A DNA stretch of 64,000 nucleotides. Origin: Vitellaria paradoxa. Its lineage: Eukaryota > Streptophyta > Magnoliopsida > Ericales > Sapotaceae. Numbering within the stretch: the first letter of the stretch is position 1; every line of letters begins with the position of its first letter. Shown piece by piece: positions 23,064 through 33,282 of the stretch. The position numbers were made by a program, and so were the translations under genes. The notes below the pieces were generated by a model. The model was not told the DNA's origin. It did not search any database and worked only from the letters and a program-made list of their open reading frames with translations. The DNA lies in NCBI GenBank assembly GCA_019916065.1, contig CM034238.1:25035246-25099245 (forward strand), written 5' to 3'.

Positions 23064-24083
23064 ATGGACCTTAACTGTGTTGGTGTTTTGAAGAAAGCCA
23101 ATTTTTCAAGAGTGAGTAATGAGGAAAAGTTGGACATCATACGTAGGTTCCAAAACAATCCCAATTTCGATGAAGTGGATTTATACTATCTGGGTTTGCT
23201 GGATGAAGAATCATCGGAGGAGAAAACACCAAAAGGATTATCGGAGACAGAGCTGGTCACCAAACAACCCAGCAAGAGCCGCCCCAATCTCGACGACGAC
23301 GAAATCGATTATTTAAACAACCCGCCTTCTTCTTCCGTTGAGAAAATACCAAAGGGAAGAAGGGAGAAGAAGAAGACGGTTGTTGTTTTTGATGATCACT
23401 CAGCCCCAGAGGCAGAGGCAGCGGAGGCCCTGTTGTCGTTGAATCATCAACCAGTTCCGCTTGACGAGTTGCCGGAGAAGAAGAAGAAGAAGCTGAAAAT
23501 TATAATGTCAGGAAAGCCCATTGATGATGATTGCCCAATTGATGATATATCTGGTCCAAAGAAGAAGAGGCCACGCACTACTACTGATGATCAAGAAGAA
23601 GAAGAAGAAGACAAGGTAAAGAAGAACAGGTTGATGGTGGCACCAGTACCACCAGAAGTTCCTCCGAATCTGAAGAAACGCATTGAAAAGCTTAGGGGTA
23701 CTGAGTTGATGCTGGTGATTGAAAAGCAACTCTGCCAATCAGACATTAACCCTGGCAATGGCCGGTTTTCTCTGCCGGCTAAGAAAACCAACCCTCAGTT
23801 TCTGATTCCAGAAGAGAGGGAGTTTCTTAGCACCAAAACAACTACTGGATCGCCAACGCTGCCACAGATACAGACCCAGTTGATTCAACCGTGTGGGGAA
23901 GAGATCACAATAAACCTCAGGGAGTGGCACATGAAGAAGCCACTCTACAATCTCGTCACCTCTTGGAATGATGTTGTGAGCACTAATTCTCTGCAGATAG
24001 GAATGACAGTACAGCTCTGGTCATTTCGAGTGGATTCACGGCTTAGGCTAGCTCTCGTTGAGGCAGGCAAAGACATTCAATGA
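23064..24083 (+). CDS. B3 domain-containing protein, DUF313-type, copy 1
   Basis: 339 codons from the chosen ATG. The C-terminal half (about residue 200 to the end) resembles the B3 domain of the plant DUF313 subfamily: GTELMLVIEKQL, then DINPGNGRFSLP, later REWHMKKPLYNLVTSWNDVV and the closing VQLWSFRVDSRLRLALV. B3 domains bind DNA, so the protein is probably a nuclear transcription regulator. The middle is highly charged, with basic clusters KKKKKLK and PKKKRPR (near 165) that look like nuclear localisation signals, followed by an acidic run. The N terminus (NEEKLDIIRRFQNNPNFDEV) is helical and conserved with copy 2. The ATG at 23064 was chosen because upstream similarity with copy 2 includes AG-rich leader-like sequence; the frame stays open to an ATG at 22893, which would add 57 residues. 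Single exon. Known DUF313 proteins are mostly uncharacterised. Confidence 0.75.
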   Translation: MDLNCVGVLKKANFSRVSNEEKLDIIRRFQNNPNFDEVDLYYLGLLDEESSEEKTPKGLSETELVTKQPSKSRPNLDDDEIDYLNNPPSSSVEKIPKGRREKKKTVVVFDDHSAPEAEAAEALLSLNHQPVPLDELPEKKKKKLKIIMSGKPIDDDCPIDDISGPKKKRPRTTTDDQEEEEEDKVKKNRLMVAPVPPEVPPNLKKRIEKLRGTELMLVIEKQLCQSDINPGNGRFSLPAKKTNPQFLIPEEREFLSTKTTTGSPTLPQIQTQLIQPCGEEITINLREWHMKKPLYNLVTSWNDVVSTNSLQIGMTVQLWSFRVDSRLRLALVEAGKDIQ

Positions 24084-25530
24084 TCAACAAGCGACCTTGT
24101 TTGACTTCTTGTTTGTAAAGAAAGTTTCTTTCTAGACGATTTTGTTTTCTGATATTACTCTAACTACCTTGTGTTTTAAATTTACTCACTATATTTTTAC
24201 ATTTTGAATGATGTCGTTTTTGTACGTTTAATAATGCCAATTGAATATTTCATTCATTTACACTCTCTTTGGAACACTGAATTTGATAAAATTGTCAGAA
24301 TTCAAACTAATGCTTATGCTTGGAATTAAGATAAAATTTTATCAGTCTAATTTGATTTGATAACCTATTTTAATTTTAGAATTTTTATATTATTTAAAAT
24401 CCAATCCAAAATAATAGAATTTATTTTTTTTCTTAATTCATCTAAATAATCGATTAAACTTGTCCACATCCATTATATTTACCTTACTTTTTCTTTTCCA
24501 CTATCATGGTAAAAAAATTCTTCGATGTTTTTCTTAAATTAATTAATTGAATTATTAAATTCCAAGTATATATTTTAAATACAAATTTTTATTTATCAAA
24601 TCAAACCAATTATTTACTTTAAAATCAAATCCATTATAAAGAGTATTATTTCTAAACAGAATATTAGATTTAATTGAAAAGTTTATTCTAAATTTTTCAT
24701 GTACTTGCCTTTTTTTTTCATGTATTGCTATTGTTGACCCATTAATATAAAAACAAATTCTTTTGACGATCAAAAAATGGAACCCCTTCCAATTTAAGTG
24801 CATGTCTTCTTATTTAAGTGGACTGGTTAGAATTCAAAATAATTACTTAAAAGTATATGTATTCCTTACACCCCGTTTGAATAGTAAATTTGAGGGGGTT
24901 TAATTTTAGTTGATAAAATTTTTCATCAATTCTTATCTCTGGAATTAAAATAAAGTTTTATGAGTTAAACTTAATTTTATTTTATAACTTAAATTTTGAA
25001 ATTTCTATGTCTTTTGAAATTTAACTCAAAACAATAAAATTATATAAGAATTCTTTTTTTCTTAAGCCATCTAATTAAGTGAATAAATTTACTATCATGC
25101 ATCATATTTATGATATTTTTTTATTTCCTATTAACATGGTTAAATTTGATATTTTTCTTAAATTAATTCAATTCAATTTTTAATTTCAAGTGTCTATTCC
25201 AAAAACAAAATTTTATTTATTAAATCAAATCAATTCTTTATTTTAAAATAAGATTATTTTCAAAAGGAGGGTTATTATTTTACATTCTTATAATTTTTTT
25301 AATATGTCGTCCTCATTACCTATTTAGAGTCAAAATCTTTCTTTAGTATAGTATTACCTAACTTAAAATAAATTTAAATTTTTATAAATTTATTTTTGTA
25401 ATTGTTTTTTATATTACCGTAATTACGATAAAAACTATTTTTTAAATAAAAATATCATTTTTCTCTCTTGATCAATAGATTATAGGCATTTTAGCTCTAA
25501 TAATATTAGAAATTACCCCAACTAACTAAA
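24084..25530. other. 3' flank of B3 copy 1 with MITE relics
   Basis: AT-rich DNA shared with 54125-55585. Two stretches (about 24262-24670 and 24871-25285) begin with ACTCTCTTTGGAA or ACCCCGTTTGAATAG and end with loosely inverted counterparts, suggesting decayed MITEs. No gene. Confidence 0.45.
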
Positions 25531-25660
25531 GTTCCTGGTGTTCGTAGAAAGGAGAGATGCTTGGCATCTCCTCCTACAGAGACGGGAACAGCCTTCGGGC
25601 TTACTTGTTGCCACACATCCGCTTAAGGCTTCCCACTTAGGTGGATCTTTCACCCAATTT
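25531..25660. ncRNA. GC-rich hairpin island, possible structured RNA (unit 1)
   Basis: About 130 bp much richer in G+C than its surroundings. On the + strand three hairpins can be drawn: 25544-25577 (outer GTAG/CTAC, inner GAGATGC-TTG-GCATCTC); 25584-25612 (GGGAAC/GTTGCC around AGCC-TTCG-GGCT, a C(UUCG)G-type loop); 25633-25644 (CCAC-TTAG-GTGG). A near-identical copy occurs at 55588-55715. No ORF, no tRNA or known snRNA pattern, no hammerhead core. It could equally be a transposon fragment or structured DNA; transcription is not shown. Confidence 0.35.
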
Positions 25661-25699
25661 ATATATATATATATATATATATAAAGATTAGTGTTCCGT

Positions 25700-26328
25700 G
25701 ATATTGAATGCTTGCCTCCAAATGCGACAACTGCCTAACTAATTTTAAAAAGTTTACAGAAATAAAAAGACGTCCATCACACCTTAATATTGAGAAGTTT
25801 ACGTGTAATTAGTTTAATGTTTAAAAAAAATATGTAATTTACCTTAAAAATTAAGTAGATTAAATTTAATTCAATTTCTTATTTTTTATTTAGGTTAGAA
25901 AAATGAGAAAAAGTACTTAAATAATTTAATATTTTGAATCTTCCTATGGGCATGTGCTAGAAAATTTGAAAATAAAAAATCAATAATTACTACCCGTTTA
26001 AACGAAATATAAATTATTAAACATAAAAGTTCAATTTTAACCAAATTTTATTCACCCTTGTAAAAATTGGGGTAAATTGAATGGATATCAAGATTCCAAA
26101 TCCTAACTAACTTAAAGTCCGCTTCATGTGTAAGTTGGCATGCTTATTATGAAATATATATATATATATATACACACACTTTTTTGGTTAAAATGAAATA
26201 AATAAAAGAAAATAAAAGTAAGTTCTCTTTCCAATTCTGATTTCCTACTAGAAGTAGGGTTTGCACTTATCACAATTGTAACATTGTAAATTGCGTAGCA
26301 AGCAATATTTCATTTTGTTAACAAGTTT
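25700..26328. other. Unit 2 left intergenic region
   Basis: AT-rich, non-coding, matching 5160-5520 and 55740-56315. A (TA)n tract lies near 26155-26171. Confidence 0.5.
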
Positions 26329-26452
26329 GGGATTGTTTGGTTGAAAAAAAAAAGTATAATAAAAGTATAAAAATTTGATATAAAAATGATATATAACGAA
26401 ATTTAGTTAAAAAAAATTAATGAATTTTGATTTTTTTATACCAAACAAAGTC
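26329..26452. mobile_element. Short MITE (unit 2 copy)
   Basis: Begins GGGATTGTTTGGTTG and ends ATACCAAACAAAGTC; about 124 bp, A/T-rich interior. Same family as the elements at 1579 and 56316. Confidence 0.6.
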
Positions 26453-26554
26453 TTAATATTTCACTATTATGTGGTTATTTGTCATCGATTCGTTTGAAAT
26501 CTTTGTAATTATTTCAAATCCTAGTTGTAATAGAATTCGTAATAGTGTTTTTGC

Positions 26555-26735
26555 GGATGGAGAGGCAAGGAAAGGATGTTTATCAGTGGAAGTAATGAGT
26601 TCCCTCCCTCCACCCCTCCATCGTTACTCTTCTCTTTCCATTATCGCACAACTTTTCACCCTCATCAGTTTAGCGGGGTTTGAAGTGGCGTTCTTAGTTG
26701 TGTTTGGCTCTTTAATTTGTGCAAGAAAAGCAAAA
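26555..26735 (+). promoter_or_regulatory. Orphan 5' leader of the MED26-like gene (unit 2)
   Basis: Contains TTCCCTCCCTCC, CTCTTTCCATTATCGCAC, CATCAGTTTAGC and GTTTGAAGTGGCGTTC in the same order as the leader just upstream of the real gene at 29043. It lacks the coding region and lacks the 200-bp insertion seen in unit 1. Confidence 0.55.
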
Positions 26736-26739
26736 ATAA

Positions 26740-27137
26740 AGGAAAATGCGTGAAAATAAAGTAGACTAAATTTAATTCAATTTTTTTATTTCTTTTTATT
26801 TAGGCTAGAAAAATGAAAAAAAAAAGTTCTTAAATTATTTAATATTCTGAACCTTCATATGGACATGTGCTATAAAATTTAAAAATAAAATATAAGTAAT
26901 AATTATTACCCGTTTAAATCAAATATGAACTATTAAATTTAATATTCAATTTTGATCAAATTTTATTCACACTTAAAAAAATTGCGGTAAATTGAATGAA
27001 TATCTAAATTTCGAATCCTAAATAACTTACGTAAACTACGTTTCATGTGTAAGGTGACATATTTGTTTTATATATATATATGTTTCAGTTTTTCTAAATG
27101 AAAAATAAGATAGTAAGTCATTTTTTTGTCAGTTCTG
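26740..27137. other. Unit 2 intergenic region
   Basis: AT-rich DNA shared with 6587-6870 and 56730-57120; it preserves the empty site of the unit 1 MITE. No gene. Confidence 0.5.
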
Positions 27138-27849
27138 CTTTAAAGAGGACATACTCATCCCCAATGTTCCTTTCTTTTTTTTTTCTTTTCTTTCTTTTTT
27201 TTTTTTTTAAGTAATTGTTATTAACTGCATAATATGGCAGGATAGATGGGAATTATTAGGTAAAGAAACCGGGGAGAGAAGAAGGTTCAAGAAGAAAAAT
27301 TATAAAGAAAAAGGGAAAAAATCAACACATCATGCGTCCTTAGCCCTCGGTTCCTTTTATGGGTGTTTGGTTGATTAAACTCAACTAAAAACTATCAACA
27401 TTTATTAATTTTTTTATTTTCTTTAATTAAATTTTATCACAAATTCCTTTTACATTAAATTTTTATATTTCTACTATATTTTTACTAAACTTTTACTAAC
27501 TAAACAATTCAAAAATCCTATTTTACTCGGTCTGATTCTATCATCATTCATTTGTAGCCAAACACCCCCAAAATGCCTGCTTCACTCGTTCTGATAACGT
27601 CATTATTCATTTGTAGCTTCGGTATTTGGGTCGATCGAGACACATCTAGATATCTTTCTTCTGTGTTTTGTTAGGTTTGGAGCCTGTGGACGGGGAATCC
27701 GTCACTACCCACAACATATTTGTTGATTTGCATCGGCAAATGCTCTGTTTTCACTCATGAGCATGGATTATATTCTTCATCTTCATTTTCATTTTGTAAG
27801 TCATAGTCACGCACTGAATCAAATCACATGCATGTATAATCAGAATCAT
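27138..27849. other. Unit 2-specific insertion or replacement of about 0.7 kb
   Basis: Units 1 and 3 continue directly from GTCATTTTT...TTCT to a CTAATAGAAATAGGG segment, whereas unit 2 diverges and rejoins at ATAAAGGTAGCTTTGTGAATTG (about 27850). The block holds a pyrimidine-rich run (27170-27210) and one short MITE. No ORF of note. Confidence 0.5.
27361..27567. mobile_element. 207-bp MITE with GGGTGTTTGG termini
   Basis: Starts GGGTGTTTGGTTGATTAAAC and ends GTAGCCAAACACCC; the first and last 10 bp are perfect inverted repeats. No coding capacity; no clear target duplication. Confidence 0.65.
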
Positions 27850-28447
27850 CTATAAAGGTAGCTTTGTGAATTGTGTGACAAACAATATTTCACTTTTGCT
27901 GATAAATTTAATATTTTATTATGTTGTCACTTGTCATTAATTCGTTTTGAACGTTTGTCATTATTCCAAATTCTAGGTAAGGGCCTCTTTGGAATTAAAA
28001 AAAAAAAGAAAATTTATTATTATTATTATTATTATTATTATGTGTGTGTGTTAACAACATCTCAAAAGTTAAAGAAATTTTTATCAGACAACCAAAAGTT
28101 CTTAAAAACTCTCAAAAATTTTTTAATCTTTTTACTGAACAATAAAAAATTACTAAAAATTTTTAAAAGTCGTTGACAATTTTAGATTTTTATCTAAAGC
28201 AAAAAAAAAAAAAAAAAAAGTTTAACCTAGCTAACAATTTTTGTAAAAAAATTACTAAAAATTCCTAAAAAATTCACTTCCAAATGCATCGGAACTTAGG
28301 TGAGGTAGGCTTCATCTATAACTTAGCATGTTTGTTATAAATATATATATATATAAATATATATGTATATATTTTAAGGTTTTTTTGGTTAAAATGAAAT
28401 AATTAAAATAAAAAAAAATTAGTCCCTTTTCAATTCTGATTTTCTAA
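27850..28447. other. Upstream region of MED26-like copy 2
   Basis: AT-rich, with ATT repeats (28015-28040), a poly-A run (28200-28220) and (TA)n near 28340. Matches 57170-57483. Short ORFs are low complexity. Confidence 0.5.
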
Positions 28448-28858
28448 CACTCTATTTGAAATAGTGAATTTGGCGTGATTTGATTTTGTTTGGTGAGAAT
28501 TCTTATCAATTTTTTTATTTAGAATTAAAATAAAATTTTATAAATTAAACTTCATTTCATTTCATAACTTAATTATTAAAATTTCTATATCTGTTCAAAT
28601 TTAACTCAAAACACAAAACTTGAAAACAGTATAATTTGATTAGAATCATTTTTTTTTCTTATACCATATAAATAAATTAATAAATTTATCTTCATATTTA
28701 TTATACATATATATTTTTAGTCAAATTTAATATTTTTTTTAAATCAATTCAATTCTTAATTTCATTTCAAATATATATAAAATTTTATTTATCAAATCAA
28801 ATCGTATCAAATCTTTGTTTTAAAATCAAATCAGGTAGCATTAATGTTTCAAACAGTG
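28448..28858. mobile_element. MITE in the promoter of MED26-like copy 2
   Basis: 411 bp, from CACTCTATTTGAAATAG to GTTTCAAACAGTG (imperfect terminal inverted repeats), with TAA on each side (28445-28447, 28859-28861). It ends about 185 bp before the MED26-like ATG, so it may contribute promoter sequence. A full copy is in unit 3 and a left-truncated one in unit 1. Confidence 0.65.
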
Positions 28859-29042
28859 TAATAGAATTCGGTTTGAACCAACGGTAACTTTGCGAATTGG
28901 GCGGCAAGGAATTGAACTAGTTCCCTCCCTTCCTTCCTCCATGCCTCCTCCTTCTCTTCTCTTTCCATAATCGCACAACTTTTCTCCCCAAATCATCAGT
29001 TTATCTGTGTTTGAAGTTGCGTTCTGGGTTGTGTAATCAATC

Positions 29043-29868
29043 ATGGATACGAATCTTGAAGCCATGAATGAACGGAAGAGGTTCTTCGAAAGTAGAGGGA
29101 AAGAAGTGTTCGATCTTCTGGAGTCCGCGATCAACTACGCTGCGTTGTGTCACCCGGACGAGTTCTTCGAGCGCAGAGATCAAATCGTTCAGTTACTATT
29201 TGCGAGGCAGCACCGACCACGCGTTCATGTTTCTGATCAAGAAGAAGATGCTAGGACCAATTCAAGCGATTTTTCTGATATGGCTTTGTTGCGGACCAAG
29301 GAGCATAGGGCAGAGGGATGTGTCTTCGCTTCCAAGAAAAGTACATGTGGGTCAAAGCCTGGCAGTACTGAAAAAGTCATCTCCGATTATGAAAAACGCC
29401 CTGCCTGTGGTAATATTGGAATGGGTACAGAAGAAGATAAAGAACCAAAGCGGCGCCGTGTAATTAGGATAAAGCTTCGGCCAAAACCCAACAAAGGAGC
29501 AATTTCCGGCCCTGGAGGAAGCTAAGTCTCGGGTTGCAATTGAAGAGAAGGAAAAAGAAACAGAGACGAAGCGTGATGCAGAAGTCAAACTGCCACTCCC
29601 TCATCGAGCTACGAAGAAAAGCTGCACAAAGGCAGAGGAAGTTGGGATTGTGCCCCGAAAATTCTCGGAGAAAAGCAGCGAGAGGAAAATCAGAGAGAAA
29701 AATAGGGTGATGATCAAAGAACAGAAGTCAATGTGCTCGGATTTTGAAGTCAAACTTGAAGCCTCCAAGAGGAAACTCAACGAAGGGTACAAACAATTTG
29801 AGGACGCAAAGCGAAAGAAGAAGATACGGATGATTGAGTTGAGGGATCTCCCTCGAGGAGGGGTTACT
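29043..29868 (+). pseudogene. MED26-like gene, copy 2, 5' part (frameshift, split)
   Basis: Aligns with copies 1 and 3 from the same ATG. The first 160 codons (29043-29525) contain the ESRGKEVFDLLESAINYAAL motif, but a 2-bp deletion near 29496 (ACAAAGGAGC where the others read ACAAAGAAGAGC) shifts the frame. The later part is still open in the original frame (29650-29868), with SERKIREKNR and MIELRDLPRGG. The gene is cut after this point by the chromovirus; its last bases are found beyond it at 36478. Two independent breaks make it a clear pseudogene. Confidence 0.8.
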
Positions 29869-30170
29869 TGATATGGTCACGTTATTAGCCCACAACGTCA
29901 GTAAGTTGGTTGGCTAGTCAAGGAATAAGTCAGTTGTGAATACGTGGGTCCTTTTGTTTAAATGATGGTAGTTTTTTTGTTTTCCCCACTACTTAGTATT
30001 TCTTGCATTATTGTTCCTTTATTTTAGTAAGTCAGTTGTGAGTCAGTTATGAATGTAAAACCTATTAATTGGGCATTACAGAGAGGAAATGAATCAAGAA
30101 TTACATAGTTAAATCATCCCCACTTTTTGTTTCTCTTTCTCTCCCCTTCTTAAATTCTACTTGTTTATCA
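29869..30170 (+). repeat. 5' LTR of the chromovirus
   Basis: Starts TGATATGGTCACG and ends TTGTTTATCA. It differs from the 3' LTR at roughly ten positions by eye, older than the copia pair. Confidence 0.95.
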
Positions 30171-30172
30171 TT

Positions 30173-30190
30173 TGGTATCAGAGCCAGGTT
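30173..30190 (+). promoter_or_regulatory. Primer-binding site, tRNA-iMet type
   Basis: TGGTATCAGAGCCAGGTT begins two bases after the 5' LTR and is complementary to the initiator-Met tRNA 3' end. Confidence 0.9.
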
Positions 30191-31711
30191 GGTATCATAG
30201 ATACCCGTGATAACTCTAACAACGAGTCTCATAATGAAGTAAGCGAAACTCTAGCCCGGCATGAATCAAGTTTTGACCAGCTAACTTCTAACATCAACCA
30301 AATCAATGCCGCGTTACAAACTGTAATTGCAGACCTGCAATCTCTTCGACTTTCTCGAAATTTCCATTCCACCGAAACCGAAACCAATCCTTTTGCTCCT
30401 GGGGAGTCATCACATTGTCCTGACCAACTTGATAACTTCCGCTCTAGCACTGCCACAGATCAAAACAACCACCATTTCAAGTTATCATTTCCAATTTTTG
30501 ATGGAGAAGACCCCATCGGATGGATCTACAAGGTGGAGCAGTACTTCGAATTCAAAGATATTGCACCCGTACAACAAGTGCAGCTTGCCTCTTTTCACTT
30601 GGAAGGAATCGCTCTTCAATGGCATCGCTGGTACAGCAAATTCAAAGGACCTGTTACATGGGAGGAATTCACGAAAGCTGTTTTACTACGATTTGGGCCA
30701 ACCGACTATGATGATCCCTCTGAAGCACTCACCCGTTTGAAACAAGTTACTACGGTTGAAGCCTATCAAGAGGCCTTTGAGAAGTTGTCTCACAGGGTAG
30801 ATGGCTTACCTGAGAATTTTCTCGTAGGGTGTTTTATTGCTGGTCTCAAAGATGAAATTCGTTTAGATGTCAAGGTCAAGCAACCGAAAACCCTATTAGA
30901 CACAATTGGAGTAGCCCGGTTAATTGAAGAACGCAACACCTTGCAGAAAAAGGTTAGTCTTCCTCTTCGTTCGCATGCCTCTCAACCTCCCATTTGCAAT
31001 CCATCAGCTGGCATCCTGGGGCCCCCTCCAACACAGCAAACTAATCCTTCTACAACCCTAATCAGTCGTCTCATTGGACAAGAAGCGAAAGAACCAAGAA
31101 ACAAGGGGTTGTGCTATTATTGTGATGAGAAATATACTCTAGGTCATCGCTGCCAGCGACCTCAGATATTTATGATTGAAGATTCAGCCATTGCCAACAA
31201 TTCAGAGGTTGAAGAAGAGTCCAGTGAGGTTATCATAAGCGACCCTCTTCCAGAAATATCTTTCCACGCGATGTCAGGAACTAATCATCCTCAAACAATT
31301 CGAGTCCGCGGCAAGCTCAAGAACAGGGATATTACAATTTTAATTGATAGCGGAAGCACCCACAATTTCATTGATCAATCTGTAATGAACAAGTTAGGGT
31401 TGCCGGTAATCCATGATAAGGCTTTCCAAGTCATGGTTGCTAATGGAGAGAAAGTTAAATGTCTGGGACGTTGTTTAGCACTCACAATCACCATTCAAGG
31501 ACACCCAATTCAAATAGATTTTTACATTTTGCCTGTAGCAGCATGTCATGCGGTTTTAGGGGTGCAGTGGCTCGAAACATTGGGCTCCATCGAAACCAAT
31601 TACAAGCAGCTTACAATGACCTTTAATCAAGCTGGCTGCAAATGCACATTCCAAGGGTTGAAGCAAGTCGATCTGGAGGTATTGAAAGATAAAGAATTGT
31701 TTAACTTGATG
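30191..31711 (+). pseudogene. Chromovirus gag and protease region
   Basis: Open frame through gag and protease. Numbered from 30161: gag core FPIFDGEDPIGWIYKVEQYF near residue 110, zinc knuckle CYYCDEKYTLGHRC near 318 and aspartic protease LIDSGSTHNFID near 395. No ATG is present near the expected gag start; an ATA at 30199-30201 lies where a start might have been. The frame runs into the nested insertion at 31719 and ends there. Confidence 0.88.
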
Positions 31712-31718
31712 GGTGTTG

Positions 31719-33275
31719 CTTGTGTTTGCTTAATTTCCTCACTCTGGATTCTATATTTTAACTAAGTGTTTTGAGTGTAGAAAATCAAGACAAAACTCCC
31801 CAAGTGCAAGGTGTAATTGTAGCACAAAATACTGGTAAATACCAGGTCATTTCCACAGAGATCTAAGGAGCAAAAGAGTGGTTGAATCAAATGGTTTAAA
31901 AAAAAGTGACAACATTACTCATATGAATTTAAAATGAAAATGAAAATCTGATTTGAAAATGTTTGTTGTTTTGGAAATGAGTTTTGAAATATGAACTAAA
32001 TTTAATTAAAATTTGATATGAGAAAGATGGGTCAAAACAATTCTAATGTTCATCCAAATCTTTCTCAAAATGCCAAGAGTAGATGAATCACCAATCCTAG
32101 TTGTTTTAATTTTTTTTGGAGAAAATTAATTTCAAATGGCACAAGCCATAGATCAAACAAGTGATGTGCATAATCTATCTTAAGAACAATAAAAGTTCTA
32201 AGTCTAGCAACTCCCATACATATTTGCAATGAGAGTTCTAAGTTAAGCAACCTCTATGAACTCATTGATAGATTATACAAATCAATGTAAATCAGATCTT
32301 GAACCATTGATTTCTAAAGCAAGAAGATACAACTATGAATGGCAATCACAAGACTTAAAATAAATCCATGATGAACGGCATCTTGAGAGTCATTGGAAGA
32401 ACATTATCCTTGCCTTGGCCCAAGAAGAACTCAACCAGTCATTCTCAGGAAATTAGAAATAAAAATAGAAAGATGAAATTGAGACATTTGAAATCTGAAA
32501 TCTGGAATTGAAATTAAATTGCAATGGAAAATCTAATTACAACTGTTGAAATCGGAAGATCAAAATATGAAAGACTCTCTCTCAGCTCAAGCAATAACAG
32601 AAACAAAAGAAGACAGCCAAAAACTCTCTCCCTTGTCTCCAGCTCTCGATCCTCTCTCTCCTCCTTCTCTCTCCAATCGAATGTATCTTTATATCCTCTA
32701 CGGGTGGATCATGTGATGCCAACCTCTCCCCATTCTCTCTCCACTTATTCTTTCTGCCAAAAATCCTCATTCCATTATGCAATTCACCCTTAATTATAGA
32801 TCTTGCCCCTCACTGTCTTTCGGAATCTTGTCACATGGAACAGTTGAGTTCACATGGAATTCGTTAATGGAAACAACCCACCATTCAAATGCTTTTCAAT
32901 TGTATTCGAATATGCCGTCCACTTCAAAAATTGGTTCACTCAGCAATTGTATTTGGATGGGCCAATTCCCAAATTTGAATGGGACTCTCTGCGTCAGGAA
33001 CTTCCAGATTGTTGATTTTTCCTTTCTCGTATTGAATTCACATGGAAATTCTTCATCTACTCTAATGGCTTTACTCAACAAAATGTGTTTCAGCATATCT
33101 TCCTTTGCATCCTTAATAATACTCAAACTACTTCTCCTTGTGACATAATTCAATAAATGTTCCATATTTTTAAGGTTGAAGATAAAATCTGTACGAAACA
33201 CATATTTTATATCATTTATATCCTGTATAAACGTGTAATTAAGTAAAGAAATGTGTAACAAGTTAAGTCCAATCA
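31719..33275. mobile_element. Nested 1.56-kb insertion inside the chromovirus
   Basis: The coding similarity of gag-pol stops at 31718 and resumes at 33283; the 7-bp sequence GGTGTTG occurs on both sides (31712-31718 and 33276-33282). Skipping the block plus one repeat keeps the polyprotein in frame, so this is an insertion. The inside has no recognisable protein and no clear terminal repeats. The motif CCCCAAGTGCAAGGTGTAAT near 31798 is notable. Class unknown. Confidence 0.7.
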
Positions 33276-33282
33276 GGTGTTG

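Larger units (their letters stand above)
5151..25690 (+). repeat. Tandem segmental duplication, unit 1
   Basis: This 20.5-kb block carries MED26-like copy 1 and B3 copy 1. Its left part (from about 5160) aligns by eye with 25965 onward and 55960 onward; its middle (8663-11497, 16769-21716) aligns with 36558-50897; its right end aligns with 54125-55735. Insertions private to unit 1 include the copia element at 11498-16763, a PIF-like MITE at 6248 and a 200-bp insertion at 5818. Unit edges are approximate. Confidence 0.85.

Noticed and set aside
25531..25660. Hammerhead ribozyme or retrozyme in the GC-rich island
   Set aside because: No CUGANGA...GAAA core on either strand and no flanking direct repeats; only hairpins are visible.
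32524..33261. Short ORFs inside the nested insertion of the chromovirus
   Set aside because: No domain, overlapping on both strands, no conservation evidence; treated as part of an unclassified element.
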